A stretch of 64,000 nt of DNA. Origin: Atopobiaceae bacterium. GTDB taxonomy: Bacteria; Actinomycetota; Coriobacteriia; Coriobacteriales; Atopobiaceae. Below are positions 9,001 to 18,410 of this stretch, piece by piece. The position numbers and the translations under genes were made by a program. The stretch's first letter is position 1; every line of letters begins with the position of its first letter. The stretch spans positions 1,140,902-1,204,901 of the forward strand of contig JAKVOB010000001.1 of assembly GCA_022483015.1 (NCBI GenBank). Direction: 5' to 3'. Below the pieces are notes generated by a model. That model was not told the origin of the DNA. It made no database searches and worked only from the letters and a program-made list of their open reading frames with translations.

Positions 9001-9297
9001 CTCACGGTGGTCGGTTCCGTCTACCTGGGGACCAAGGGCAACCACGCCTTGGCCGGCGCGGTCTCGCCAGCCATGGCGGAGCGGGTGTTCGGGGCCTCCG
9101 CGAGCGAACGCCGTCTTGCGCGCATGCGGGCCGAGGGCGCGGGGCTCACCGGCTTCGACGAGCTGCTCGACCGCTCCGAGGACGCCATCGCGGAGGCGGT
9201 GTCGCGCATGCTCCAAGGTCACGTCGAGGCCGATCCCATCGACCGGCGCGCGTGCGACTGGTGTCCCGTCACCCACTGCGAGAGGAGGATGGGCTAG
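6064..9297 (+). CDS. addB: ATP-dependent nuclease subunit B (AddB-like, PD-(D/E)XK, Fe-S)
   Basis: A 1077-residue partner of AddA in double-strand break end resection before RecA loading. The N-terminal two thirds is a divergent helicase-like region. The C-terminal RecB-type nuclease starts near LSASQVEVYLECPYKW, and the catalytic core is VIDYKHKA (Asp at 933, Lys two residues on). Cys751 (ECPYKW) with Cys1064, Cys1067 and Cys1072 (RACDWCPVTHC) match the split four-Cys 4Fe-4S staple of AddB and bacterial RecB-family nucleases. The N terminus (MALHILRTPDDALLPRQ) lacks the P-loop that many AddB proteins keep, so this subunit probably does not bind ATP. Its TAG stop directly abuts the addA ATG, indicating an addBA operon. 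Confidence 0.85.
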   Translation: MALHILRTPDDALLPRQALTLLAHASEASQEVMVLVPDQARADQVRRSLASTSSALGARVCTPSVWVRDAWHLYGDGTELVERGVRRLLVRRALLDAPAFGEGGLDHGPGTLDLVCQVVAHHLPDLPLRPDGGLDAEALAARDLADAERALLAVVDAYLGLLRDHHLTEPCMALLGAPALVAAACGGAGTGQVLSVGFDAMGPEVRSFVVSLSRESSVEVLLPAAHGPAYAAVERLAHDLVAAAVDAGIEADSSDCEDAGAIGVAGTSSDGRAPELASLCDTIFRIGERDVPPVEPTGAASLLEPSGPSAEAELVCQRVDGLAQAGASRVVVVTPDVASAWRELAPKLAARGLSVRATLARPFAGTSAGGALLGWLRTVAHLSELAATWPVLSDDASSLSLGPMDWWPPRDLTDFLLSPVSGVGAGAAWRLDATWRGDRLLTPKMVLSTLSKPSRTSAACAQATQDLLKGRVGTAAHDLMRGLEPPQGEDADGCEGPCAVSPAVPSAVPGAEVTGALAALADAAESLRAAGISPTHAPLVEVVSAVTCVLADATVTMRPTLDVPGSTCAVELLSPQAASALPAASADAVAIMGLTTELAPLAASDDALSLLLGDLGLDVGTDPLERARLLFMRQLRVPRTRLLLERPLYDAASKPTYPAVMLSELLGAYGVADDDDARPLACVSHGEDAICENLSPAGASPQAQAVDEPAEAGELTGAAASFVVVPRNGEASLPDGRPSLSASQVEVYLECPYKWFSLRRLGLEDVDAGFGGMEMGTFAHRVLEVTRTRMLADATHAAGLVGEDGMPVDVPSDPCLRVPGSRVEASSLAHATELLDAEFDEHRAHQYHKAHRPQDQALVPHTQTEGYLLDQLRHDLHSELSFEGGLFEGFEPRFFELRFGGRSGVPVTYAGADFVGSIDRVDVDEAGHALVIDYKHKAPAALMGEYPLWPSSGAPDAFVLPRRVQTLIYASAARACLPGLTVVGSVYLGTKGNHALAGAVSPAMAERVFGASASERRLARMRAEGAGLTGFDELLDRSEDAIAEAVSRMLQGHVEADPIDRRACDWCPVTHCERRMG

Positions 9298-12200
9298 ATG
9301 TCTGACCTCACTGGTCTCACCCCAGAGCAAGGACCCATCGTCATGACGCTCGACCGCCCGCTGTTCGTGGCGGCCGGTGCCGGCTCCGGCAAGACCGCCA
9401 CGCTCACGCGACGCATCGCCTGGGCCCTCGAGGAGGGCTCGGGCAAGGCCGGCGCACCCTTCGTGGACAGCCTCGACCAGGTGCTCGTCATCACGTTCAC
9501 CGCCGCGGCCGCATCCGAGATCCGCGAGCGCGTCCGCTCGCGCCTCCGCGCCGACGGCCTGGTGGAGGCGGCGCTTGCGGTCGACTCCGCCTGGATCGGC
9601 ACCATCCATGGCATGTGCTCGCGCATCCTCCATCGCCACGCCCTCGAGCTGGGACTCGACCCGGACTTCGTCGTGGCAGGCGAGCAGGACGCGCGCGTCA
9701 TGCGCGAGCAGGCGGTCGAGCAGGTCTTCTCCGAGGTCCGCGACGACCCGGCCTTCTCGGCGCTCTTTGCGGCCTATCCTGCCCGGGGACGTTCCATGGG
9801 CGGGGGGGACTCGGCATCGACCGTCTTCGGCATGGTCTCGACACTCGTCGACAAGGCATGCACCGCGCCCGGTGGCCTGGGCTCGCTGCGCTTCGCCGGC
9901 GAGGTCCCCGATGTCACGCACGAGATGAGCCGCCTGCTCGTCGCCTATGAGACGTTCCTCGGCGAGGCCGCTCCCTCGTCGAAGAACACCGAGGCCCTGG
10001 CGGCATGCCATGCCTCGCGCGATGCCCTCGCAGGATTCCTGACGAGCCCTCCCTCGGGACGTACCCCGGCTGCGGCCATGGCCCTTCTCGAGGGGGAGGT
10101 CGCACGTCCGAGCGGCACCTTCTTCCGGAAGCAAGGGGCCAAGGACTGCCGCTCGGTGCTCGATGACGTGAGGGCGGGCCTGGCCCTCGCCGAGGCCAGC
10201 GAGCTGTCGGGTGACCTGGTCGAGCTGGCACGTCGCGTGGGCTCCGTGTACGACGCCCGCAAGCACGATGCCGCCATGCTCGACAACGACGACCTCCTGA
10301 GGCTGGGCCTGGCGGCCCTCCGGGACCATCCCGCCATCGCGGAGTCCTATGCGGAGCGCTTCCGCCTGGTCATGGTCGACGAGTTCCAGGACACCTCGGC
10401 CCAGCAGGTCGAGCTGGTGAAGCTCCTCTCGGGCGGTGGCGCGCGCCTCGCCACCGTGGGCGACGCCCAGCAGTCGATCTACCGCTTCCGTGGCGCGGAC
10501 GTCGAGGTCTTCAGGCGCAGGCAGGCCGAGGCCGGCGACGACGTGGCCCACCTCACCGTGAACTTCCGCAGCCACGATGACGTGCTTCGCTTCGTGGCCG
10601 CCACGTGCGGTGGCGCGGGGCCTGCCGGCGGCGCCCCGCTGCTCCCTGACTTCATGGACCTCGCGGCGGCGCCCGAGCGTAGGCATGCGCTCAGGATGGC
10701 TGGCCCCCGGGCCTTCGTGGAGCTCACGTCCACCACCAAGGTGCGGGTGGGGAGGAGCAGCTCGGCACCCTCGACCGACCTGCGGGTGGCCGTCGAGGCG
10801 GCTCAGGTGGCAGACCGCCTGGCCTCGCTCGTCACCGACGCCACCGATGGGTCCGACGCGATCCGGCCAGGCGACATGGCGCTGCTCCTGGGGCGTCTCA
10901 AGAACGCCCAGGTCTTCATCGACGCCCTGCGCGCGCGCGGCCTCGACTGCGTGATGACGGGTGGATCGACCTTCTCGGCCACGCCCGAGGTACAGACCGT
11001 GGCGGCCCTGCTCCATGCCCTGGCCAATCCCAAGGACACCAGAAGCGGTCTGTTCCCCCTGCTCTCGAGCGACATGTTCCGCCTTGACGCGAACGACTTC
11101 TGCACCCTGGGGACCACGGTCCAGGAGGCCCTGGACGCCCCCACCAAGCGCACCATCGACCGTGGGCTTGCGGGGGGCTCCTTCCTCGAGGGGCTCCCTC
11201 CCTCGCCGCGTCTTGCGGTCGCGCGTGACGTGCTGCCACGCGCCTGGGGGCGCCTGGGGGCAGAACCCGTCGCGGACGTGATGCTCGCAGCCATCCGCGA
11301 GAGCGGGTGGCTGGCCAGGCTCGAGGCCGGTGGTGTCGAGGGTCGTGCCACGGCGGCGAACGTCCTGGCGGCCGTACGCTACGTCCGTGACCTCACCGAG
11401 GATGCCGGTCTGGGTGCCTCGCGTGCTGCCGAGGAGTTCGACCGGTGGCTCGAGGTGGCGAAGGTGGGCCCCGCATCGCTTCGTGGTGGGGCCTCGAGCG
11501 CCGTGTCCATCATGACGGTCCACGGGTCCAAGGGGCTCGAGTTCCCCGTGGTGGCCGTGGCAGAGTGCACCCAGGCACGCCAACAGGACGCTCCCGACCT
11601 CGTGGCTTCTGACCTCGCTGATGCGACCGTGCTGTCGCTCAAGCCGGACGGGATGTCGCTTCCCAAGGACGTCGAGGTCCCCGCCGAGGCCTCCGAGTGC
11701 CACACGTTCCTCGACTGGCGCTCCTTCCTCGAGGCACACGAGCGCTCGGGCGAGGATGCCGAGAAGGCGCGCCTGCTCTATGTGGCGCTCACCCGCGCAC
11801 GCGAGGCCGTCGTGCTCTCCGTCGACTGTCCCCTGTCCGCCCAGGGCTCGCTTCCCGACCGTGCGCTCGCGTCGTCCGTGGTGCGGGCCCTCCTCGGCGG
11901 CACGCTGCCCGACCCGGGGTCCTCGGGGCTTGCCTTCGGGGGCAGCGCCGATGGCGTGGTGCGTCGGGTGGACCTCACCCTCGCGGACGACCCGTCCTGC
12001 GTTCACGTGACGTCGGCCGGCTCGATGCCTGCCTTCGACGGTGACCTGCCGGCAGACGTTCCCTCCCTGGTCACGGCAGGTGCGGCAGGGGGCTCGGCCG
12101 CGGCCGCGCAGCCGTTCACGCTCTTCTCGCCCGAGAGGGACGACCTCCCGTCCGTGGGCACATGGTCCGCGCGTGACGGCGTCCTCAGCTATTCCGGCGC

Positions 12201-12834
12201 TCATGCCCAAGAGGGGGCTGCAGCCGTCGATGCGCAGTCATACGCGACCGCGACCGTCTCGCCCTTCGACGAGGCCGACCAGTCCCATCCCGATACGACC
12301 CCTGCCGAGGTCGAGCGCGCCACGAACCTAGGCACCGCCTTCCACGAGGCGGCACGTCTCCTCATCGAGACGGGGCGGGCCCCCTCGGCCGAGCGCCTCG
12401 ACGTGCTCTGCCGTGCCGATGGGGTGCTGCGCACCCAACGCCCGCGCCTCGAGGAGGCGCTCGCGCGCTGGCAGGCGTCGTCGATGCGCACCGAGCTCCT
12501 CGCCTGCGCCCACGTGGGCGCCGAGGTCCCGTTCTGCGTGCCCGTCGTCTCGGATCAGGGGGGCCTGCTCGAGGGGGCCATCGACGCGCTCGGCACCGAC
12601 GACGCCCATGAGGCCGCCCTCGTGGTGGACTACAAGACGGGGGACGCCGGGCTCACACCCGCCGAACTCACGCAGGCCCATCAGATGCAGGCGCGCTACT
12701 ATGCCCATGTGCTCAAGGGACAGGGCTATGCCCGCGTCTCGTGCGCCTTCGTCTGCGTCGAGCTCGTGGCCGCCGACGGTGGCCCCGTGGTGGTGCGCTA
12801 CGAGTGGCCCGATGGCTGTGATGCCGCGCTGTAG
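9298..12834 (+). CDS. addA: ATP-dependent helicase/nuclease subunit A (AddA)
   Basis: A 1178-residue UvrD/RecB-like superfamily 1A helicase with a C-terminal nuclease; the motor of the AddAB end-processing enzyme. Motif I is AAGAGSGKTATLT (Lys32), motif Ia LVITFTAAAASEIRERV, motif II MVDEFQDTS (Asp361-Glu362), then GDAQQSIYRFRGA, VNFRSH, TVHGSKGLEFPVV and YVALTRAREAV. The nuclease core is VVDYKTGD (Asp1111, Lys1113). AGAGGAGG precedes the ATG, which touches the addB stop. Both subunits keep a nuclease site, as expected for a two-nuclease AddAB. Function is secure; recombination hotspot specificity cannot be read from sequence. Confidence 0.93.
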   Translation: MSDLTGLTPEQGPIVMTLDRPLFVAAGAGSGKTATLTRRIAWALEEGSGKAGAPFVDSLDQVLVITFTAAAASEIRERVRSRLRADGLVEAALAVDSAWIGTIHGMCSRILHRHALELGLDPDFVVAGEQDARVMREQAVEQVFSEVRDDPAFSALFAAYPARGRSMGGGDSASTVFGMVSTLVDKACTAPGGLGSLRFAGEVPDVTHEMSRLLVAYETFLGEAAPSSKNTEALAACHASRDALAGFLTSPPSGRTPAAAMALLEGEVARPSGTFFRKQGAKDCRSVLDDVRAGLALAEASELSGDLVELARRVGSVYDARKHDAAMLDNDDLLRLGLAALRDHPAIAESYAERFRLVMVDEFQDTSAQQVELVKLLSGGGARLATVGDAQQSIYRFRGADVEVFRRRQAEAGDDVAHLTVNFRSHDDVLRFVAATCGGAGPAGGAPLLPDFMDLAAAPERRHALRMAGPRAFVELTSTTKVRVGRSSSAPSTDLRVAVEAAQVADRLASLVTDATDGSDAIRPGDMALLLGRLKNAQVFIDALRARGLDCVMTGGSTFSATPEVQTVAALLHALANPKDTRSGLFPLLSSDMFRLDANDFCTLGTTVQEALDAPTKRTIDRGLAGGSFLEGLPPSPRLAVARDVLPRAWGRLGAEPVADVMLAAIRESGWLARLEAGGVEGRATAANVLAAVRYVRDLTEDAGLGASRAAEEFDRWLEVAKVGPASLRGGASSAVSIMTVHGSKGLEFPVVAVAECTQARQQDAPDLVASDLADATVLSLKPDGMSLPKDVEVPAEASECHTFLDWRSFLEAHERSGEDAEKARLLYVALTRAREAVVLSVDCPLSAQGSLPDRALASSVVRALLGGTLPDPGSSGLAFGGSADGVVRRVDLTLADDPSCVHVTSAGSMPAFDGDLPADVPSLVTAGAAGGSAAAAQPFTLFSPERDDLPSVGTWSARDGVLSYSGAHAQEGAAAVDAQSYATATVSPFDEADQSHPDTTPAEVERATNLGTAFHEAARLLIETGRAPSAERLDVLCRADGVLRTQRPRLEEALARWQASSMRTELLACAHVGAEVPFCVPVVSDQGGLLEGAIDALGTDDAHEAALVVDYKTGDAGLTPAELTQAHQMQARYYAHVLKGQGYARVSCAFVCVELVAADGGPVVVRYEWPDGCDAAL

Positions 12835-12956
12835 GAGGTCGCTTCCGCGCGGTGCTGGAGGGTCCCTCCTCCTGTACCGATGCCGCGCGCCTTCGCTTCA
12901 GTTTCATGCCCTACCATGGCCCCGGCTGAAAGAGGTACAAGGTCTGGGGAGACGGC

Positions 12957-14417
12957 ATGTCACAGGGTAACGACTTCGATACGGGACGACCGTCGGGCGC
13001 GGGGGCGGTGCCCGTGCCTCGGGTGCTCGACCGACGCCTCGTCCTCTCGGTGGTGGCGTGCGGCATCATGTCGTTTGCCGGCGTGGTGGTCGAGACGGCC
13101 ATGAACGTGGCCTTCCCCGCGCTCATGGCGGAGTTCTCGATCGACACCGCCACCGTCCAGTGGATGACGACGGGCTACCTCGTGGTGCTCGCCGCCGTCA
13201 TCCCCACGTCGGCCTTCCTGGGTCGCCGCTTCCCCACGCGTCGCCTCTTCGTCGCGGCTGCCCTGACCTTCCTCGTGGGCCTCCTGGTGTGTGCGGCCGC
13301 CCCGAGCTTCCCCGTCCTTCTCGTCGGCCGGCTCGTGCAGGGGCTGGGCACCGGCGTGGCCCTTCCGCTCATGTTCAACGTCATCATCGAGCAGACCCCC
13401 CACGAGCGCATGGGTCTCATGATGGGCGTGGGCTCGCTCGTGACCGCCTTGGCACCTGCCGTGGGGCCCTCGGTGGGTGGCCTCGTGATCGAGCTCTGGG
13501 GGTGGCGCATGGTCTTCGTCTGCCTCATGCCGCTGCTGGCCGTCGCGCTCGTCCTAGGACTTGCCACGCTTCGTCAGGCCGGCAGGCTCGATGCCTCGGT
13601 GCGCTTCGATGCCAGGGGAGAGGGACTCCTCGCGCTTCTCTTCTCGTCGTTCATCGTGGCGATCTCGCTGGGGACGAGCCAGGGCATCACGAGCCCGGTG
13701 GTGCTGGTCGCGGCGGTGCTGGCCGTCCTGTCCGCGCTCGGGTCCGTGCGTCACGCGCGTAGCGCCGAGGGGGCCATCCTCGACCTGCGGGTCTTCAGGA
13801 GCCGCGGCTTCTCCCTCGGCATCGCGGCCCTCATGCTGCTCCAGCTCGTGGTGCTGGCGTTGGGATACCTCATCCCCAACTACTCCCAGCTCGTCTGCGG
13901 CGAGGGGGCTGCCGTGGCGGGGAGCCTCATGCTCCCCGGGTGCCTGCTGGGTGCCCTGCTGGCACCGGTGAGCGGCCGCATCCTCGACACCTTCGGGGCG
14001 AGGCGGCCGATCCTTCTGGGGAACTGCCTCGTGGTCCTGGCCGTGGGGCTCATGCTGTGCTTCTCGCAGGTCCTCTCGACGCCCACCTTCATCGGGTTCT
14101 ATGTCGTCTTCACCCTGGGTCAGGGCCTCACGGTGGGCAACACGATGACGAGCAGCCTCGCGACGCTCCCCGCCGCCCTCAAGGCCGACGGCAACGCCGT
14201 CGTCAACACGTCGCAGCAGCTGGCTGGTGCCATGGGGACGGCGATCGTGACGGGGATGGTCTCGTCGGCCCAGGCTGCGAGCGTGGGTGACGTCGCATCC
14301 GCCACGGTCTCGGGATGCTCGGCGGCCCTCGTGGTGCTTCTCGTCTGCGCGTGTGCGATGCTCGGCTGCTCCGTGGCCATGCTTGGGGGTCATGCGTCAG
14401 GGACCCATGCCTCCTGA
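12957..14417 (+). CDS. DHA2-family (EmrB/QacA-like) MFS exporter
   Basis: A 486-residue major facilitator with about 14 membrane helices, as in the DHA2 drug:H+ antiporter family. Family motifs visible are FAGVVVETAMNVAFPALMAEF in helix 1 (motif D1), WMTTGYLVVLAAVIPTSAFLG, GRLVQGLGTGVALPLM, and the antiporter motif C region GVGSLVTALAPAVGPSVGG. It likely exports drugs, bile acids or other amphiphiles at the plasma membrane. The ATG at 12957 follows GGGGAGACGGC. It is a single gene between addA and dnaE with no adjacent regulator, so substrate and control are unknown. Confidence 0.87.
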   Translation: MSQGNDFDTGRPSGAGAVPVPRVLDRRLVLSVVACGIMSFAGVVVETAMNVAFPALMAEFSIDTATVQWMTTGYLVVLAAVIPTSAFLGRRFPTRRLFVAAALTFLVGLLVCAAAPSFPVLLVGRLVQGLGTGVALPLMFNVIIEQTPHERMGLMMGVGSLVTALAPAVGPSVGGLVIELWGWRMVFVCLMPLLAVALVLGLATLRQAGRLDASVRFDARGEGLLALLFSSFIVAISLGTSQGITSPVVLVAAVLAVLSALGSVRHARSAEGAILDLRVFRSRGFSLGIAALMLLQLVVLALGYLIPNYSQLVCGEGAAVAGSLMLPGCLLGALLAPVSGRILDTFGARRPILLGNCLVVLAVGLMLCFSQVLSTPTFIGFYVVFTLGQGLTVGNTMTSSLATLPAALKADGNAVVNTSQQLAGAMGTAIVTGMVSSAQAASVGDVASATVSGCSAALVVLLVCACAMLGCSVAMLGGHASGTHAS

Positions 14418-14446
14418 CCTGGGAACCCAGCGGGGATCATGGGTCC
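14401..14446 (+). terminator. Hairpin spanning the MFS stop codon
   Basis: GGACCCATG (14401-14409) pairs with CATGGGTCC (14438-14446), enclosing an inner CTGGG-AA-CCCAG hairpin; the TGA stop lies inside the loop. There is no T-run, so a terminator role is possible but unproven. Confidence 0.35.
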
Positions 14447-14576
14447 GACCTGCACGAACATGGGTCCTGTGGTGAGCGTCCGCGAGCGCGTCCGGGATCC
14501 CTCCCATGGGCTATCTTAGAGGGGAGAGAAACGTGCCGCGCGTGACCTCGCCCGGCATCACCTGAAAGGCTTCCCC

Positions 14577-17500
14577 ATGGCATTCGTGCACCTCCACAAC
14601 CATACCGACTACTCCATGCTCGACGGTGCCACCCGCATCCCCGCCATGGTCAAGCGTGCCGTCGACCTGGGGATGCCTGCCGTCGCCATCACCGACCATG
14701 GCTACATGTACGGCGTGCCCGACCTCGCGCTCGAGTGCGACAAGTACAACCACGCGCTGGCCGACTTCAAGCAGTGGTCGCACGACAAGGAGTGCTTCGA
14801 GAAGGGCCGTGAGCTCGAGGAGCCTCCCGCCGACGCCGCGGACGCCGGTGTCCATGACCACGTCCACGACCAGTGGGCCAGAGACGTCGCCGCCCATGAG
14901 GCGGGGGCGGACCTCGCCACCACCAAGCCGACCCCGCTCGTCAAGCCGATCATCGGCTGCGAGGTCTACTTCACGCCCGACTCGTCCCTCTCGCGTGACC
15001 GCAAGCCCGACCTCTACCACATGATCCTCATCGCCAAGAACATGGTTGGCTACGTCAACCTCATGCAGGTCGTCTCCGACGCCGCCACGCGCGGCTACTA
15101 CTACAAGCCCCGTGTCACCCTCGAGATGCTCCAGGAGCACGCCGAGGGCCTCATCTGCAGCTCCGCCTGCGTGGCCGGCATCATCCCCAAGCGCCTGCTC
15201 GCAGACCAGCCCGACGAGGCGCTCAAGTGGGCCCGCACCTTCAAGGAGACCTTCGCCCCCGGCGACTTCTACATCGAGATTCAGGACCATGGCAACGTCT
15301 TCAACAACGGCAGCGTGACCGACCGCGCCCTCGACGAGCGGCTCGTCCAGGTCGCGAGCACCGTGGGCGTGAAGGTCATCGCGACCAACGACTTCCACTA
15401 CCTCGTGCGCGAGGACGCCGCCACCCAGGACCTCATGATGTGCATCGGCATGGGCAAGCACCTCGACGACGAGAACCGCATGCGCATGGAGGGCACCGAG
15501 TACTACATGAAGACCGAGGAGGAGATGCGCGAGCTCTTCTCATGGATTCCCGAGGCATGTGACACCACGGTCGAGATCGCCGACAAGTGCGACGTCGAGC
15601 TCGAGTGGGGCAAGATCCTCCTGCCTGCCTACCCGCTGGACCCCGGCGAGACCAACGAGAGCCAGTTCAGGCGTGAGTGCATCGACGGCCTGGCCCGACG
15701 CTACGGTCCCGACTGGAAGAACGTCGAGGTCGCGGGCATAAACGTCGAGGAACGCTTCGAGTACGAGTATAAGATCATCTGCGACAAGGGCTTCGCCGCC
15801 TACTTCCTCATCGTCCAGGACTACGTGCGCTGGGCCAAGGAGAACGGCATCGGCGTGGGGCCTGGCCGCGGCAGCGCCGCCGGTGCCATCGTCGCCTACG
15901 CCATGGACATCACGAGCTTCGACCCCCTCGAGAACGGCCTCATGTTCGAGAGGTTCCTCTCGCCCCAGCGTACCGAGATGCCCGATATCGACATGGACTT
16001 CGACGACGAGCGAAGGCTCGAGGTCGTCGAGTACGTGCGCCAGCGCTATGGTGCCGACCACGTCACGCACGTCATCACCTACTCCACGATCAAGGCCAAG
16101 CAGGCCATCAACGATGCCAACCGCGTGCTCGACTTCCCCGTGTTCAAGGGCCAGCGCCTCTCCAAGATGATCTCGGGCGACCCGTCGGCCAAGCTCAGGT
16201 TCGCCCTCACCAAGACGGAGGGCCACGAGGACCAGTACAGCCCCGACTTCGCCGAGGCCTATGCCAAGGACCCCGACGACCATCGCATCATCGACGCGGC
16301 CCTCTCGATCGAGGGCCTCACCCGCGGCGAGGGCGTCCATGCCTGCGCCGTCCTCATCGCCCCCGGCCCGGTGCGCGAGCACGTGCCCACCAAGCTCGAC
16401 ACCAAGGGCGGCGTCGAGATCACGCAGTACGAGGGCCATACCGTGGCCGACATGGGCCTGCTCAAGATGGACTTCCTGGGCCTGCGTACCCTCACGGTCA
16501 TCTCGAAGGCCCTCAAGAACATCCATGACAACACGGGTACCGACGTCGACGTCAACGCCGTCCCCTTCGACGACCCGGCCATCTACAAGCTCATGGGCGA
16601 AGGGCGGACGGCCGGCGTCTTCCAGGTCGAGTCCGCCGGCATGACGGCCACGATCAAGCAGATGAAGCCTACCGAGTACAAGCACATGGTCGCCCTCATC
16701 GCCCTCTACCGCCCTGGCCCCCTGGGTGCCGGCATGGTCGCCGACTACATCGACCGCATGAACGGCAAGAAGGAGGTCGTCTACTACGACGACCGCCTGG
16801 CCCCCATCCTGGAGGAGACCTACGGCACCATCGTCTACCAGGAACAGGTCATGCAGATCTCCATGAAGATGAGCGGCTTCTCGGCCGGCGAGTCCGACAA
16901 GGTCAGAAAGGCCGTGGCCAAGAAGAAGATCAAGCTCATGCAGGAGGTCGTCCAGCACTGGGACGACGGTACCGACGAGACGATGGAGGACCACTGGATG
17001 AACGGCGCCGTGCGCAACGGCTACAGCCGTGCCATCGCCGAGAAGATCTGGTCGGACGTCCTGAAGTTCGCCTCCTACGCTTTCAACAAGTCGCACTCCG
17101 CGGGCTATGCCATCCTCGTCATGCAGACGGCGTGGCTCAAGGCCCACTATCCGCACGAGTACATGGCGGCCGTCCTCACGAGCTACACCGGCAAGACCGA
17201 GAAGATCGTCCACTACGTCTCCGCGTGCCGTCACGAGGGCATCGCCATCCTGCCTCCTGACATCAACGAGTCCGGCACCGAGTTCACGGCCGTCCCCGAG
17301 GGCGTGCGCTTCGGCCTGGCCGGCATCCGTGGCGTGGGCGAGGGCGCGGCCGAGTGCATCCTGGCCGAGCGCGCGGCGGGCGGCCCCTTCAAGACCCTGC
17401 ATGACTTCGTGGACCGGGTCGACGCCACCCAGGCCAACCGCCGCGTGGTCGAGGCCCTCATCAAGGCCGGCGCCTTCGACTCCACCGGCTACACCCGCAT

Positions 17501-18365
17501 GCAGCTCACCGGGTTCGTCGACAAGAACAACCCCGAGAACATCATCGACTCCGCCACCAAGCGCCAGAAGGACCGTGCCGCCGGGCAGAGCTCGCTCTTC
17601 GACATGTTCGGGGACGTGGACGGGTCCGGCTTCGACGCCGAGGTCCCCGCCCCGAACGGCCAGGAGTGGGACCGTCACGTCAAGCTCGCCCAAGAGAAGG
17701 ACGTGCTGGGTATCTACGTGTCCGACCACCCCCTGCGACCCTACGAGTACGCGCTCTCGAAGGCGCGCGACTGCTCGATCACGGAGCTCCTCGCCGGCCG
17801 CATGGCCGACGGTACGGCGCGCCACGACGAGTCGTCCTCCTGCTGGATCGCGGGCATGGTCTCGGGCCTTGCCAAGAAGACCACCAAGAAGGGCGACGCC
17901 ATGGCGGTGCTCACCCTCGAGGACATGGAGGGCGAGATCACGGTCGTGGTCTTCCCCAAGACGTATCGCCAGTCCGCTTCGGCGCTCACGGGCGAGGTCG
18001 ACGAGCAGGGCAACGCCACGGGAGACGTCTTCGTGCGCATCCTGGGGCGCATCGACCGCGGCGACCGCGGTGACCAGTTCATGGCACAGAAGGTGGAGCC
18101 GCTCCAGCTTGACGAGAGGACCAATCGGCCCAAGGTGCTCGAGGTTATGATTCCGAGCCACGACCTGTCGCGCTCGTTCATGGAACGTCTGCAGAGCGTG
18201 TTCAAGCAGTATCCTGGCCTGGACCACGTGGAGCTGCGCGTCGAGTCCGGGAGCGGCGGCACCATGCGCATGGAGATCCCCACCACCGTGGACGCCCACA
18301 ACGTGGTGCTCTTCGCCGAGGTCACTGACCTTATCGGCAACGAGGGCAAGGCTGTCATCGCGTAG
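14577..18365 (+). CDS. dnaE: DNA polymerase III alpha subunit (DnaE)
   Basis: Replicative C-family DNA polymerase, 1262 residues. The PHP domain opens the protein (FVHLHNHTDYSMLDG) and keeps the metal-binding His pattern, consistent with intrinsic PHP proofreading as in actinobacterial DnaE1. The polymerase active site has PDIDMDF with Asp470 and Asp472 and a third Asp in KMDFLGLR. A tandem HhH region follows (VRFGLAGIRGVGEGAAE), and an OB-fold near 1080-1150 (WIAGMVSGLAKK). Relative to typical DnaE (about 1160-1180 aa) there is an insertion of about 60 residues, rich in Asp, His and Ala, at roughly 60-120 within the PHP domain. Start: ATG after GAAAGG. No proofreading exonuclease is adjacent. 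Confidence 0.96.
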   Translation: MAFVHLHNHTDYSMLDGATRIPAMVKRAVDLGMPAVAITDHGYMYGVPDLALECDKYNHALADFKQWSHDKECFEKGRELEEPPADAADAGVHDHVHDQWARDVAAHEAGADLATTKPTPLVKPIIGCEVYFTPDSSLSRDRKPDLYHMILIAKNMVGYVNLMQVVSDAATRGYYYKPRVTLEMLQEHAEGLICSSACVAGIIPKRLLADQPDEALKWARTFKETFAPGDFYIEIQDHGNVFNNGSVTDRALDERLVQVASTVGVKVIATNDFHYLVREDAATQDLMMCIGMGKHLDDENRMRMEGTEYYMKTEEEMRELFSWIPEACDTTVEIADKCDVELEWGKILLPAYPLDPGETNESQFRRECIDGLARRYGPDWKNVEVAGINVEERFEYEYKIICDKGFAAYFLIVQDYVRWAKENGIGVGPGRGSAAGAIVAYAMDITSFDPLENGLMFERFLSPQRTEMPDIDMDFDDERRLEVVEYVRQRYGADHVTHVITYSTIKAKQAINDANRVLDFPVFKGQRLSKMISGDPSAKLRFALTKTEGHEDQYSPDFAEAYAKDPDDHRIIDAALSIEGLTRGEGVHACAVLIAPGPVREHVPTKLDTKGGVEITQYEGHTVADMGLLKMDFLGLRTLTVISKALKNIHDNTGTDVDVNAVPFDDPAIYKLMGEGRTAGVFQVESAGMTATIKQMKPTEYKHMVALIALYRPGPLGAGMVADYIDRMNGKKEVVYYDDRLAPILEETYGTIVYQEQVMQISMKMSGFSAGESDKVRKAVAKKKIKLMQEVVQHWDDGTDETMEDHWMNGAVRNGYSRAIAEKIWSDVLKFASYAFNKSHSAGYAILVMQTAWLKAHYPHEYMAAVLTSYTGKTEKIVHYVSACRHEGIAILPPDINESGTEFTAVPEGVRFGLAGIRGVGEGAAECILAERAAGGPFKTLHDFVDRVDATQANRRVVEALIKAGAFDSTGYTRMQLTGFVDKNNPENIIDSATKRQKDRAAGQSSLFDMFGDVDGSGFDAEVPAPNGQEWDRHVKLAQEKDVLGIYVSDHPLRPYEYALSKARDCSITELLAGRMADGTARHDESSSCWIAGMVSGLAKKTTKKGDAMAVLTLEDMEGEITVVVFPKTYRQSASALTGEVDEQGNATGDVFVRILGRIDRGDRGDQFMAQKVEPLQLDERTNRPKVLEVMIPSHDLSRSFMERLQSVFKQYPGLDHVELRVESGSGGTMRMEIPTTVDAHNVVLFAEVTDLIGNEGKAVIA

Positions 18366-18410
18366 GGGGCTGCCATCCTGGCGACCTTCTGTCGCCCTTC
18401 TCGTCGAATA

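Noticed and set aside
8917-12210. Long minus-strand open frame (over 1000 codons) opposite addB/addA
   Set aside because: It is the antisense shadow of a high-GC gene: Arg/Gly/His/Glu-rich, no domain, no ribosome-binding site. The plus-strand genes have full motifs.
15540-18299. 919-codon minus-strand frame opposite dnaE
   Set aside because: Same GC-driven effect; composition dominated by Val/Gly/Asp/His and no recognisable fold.
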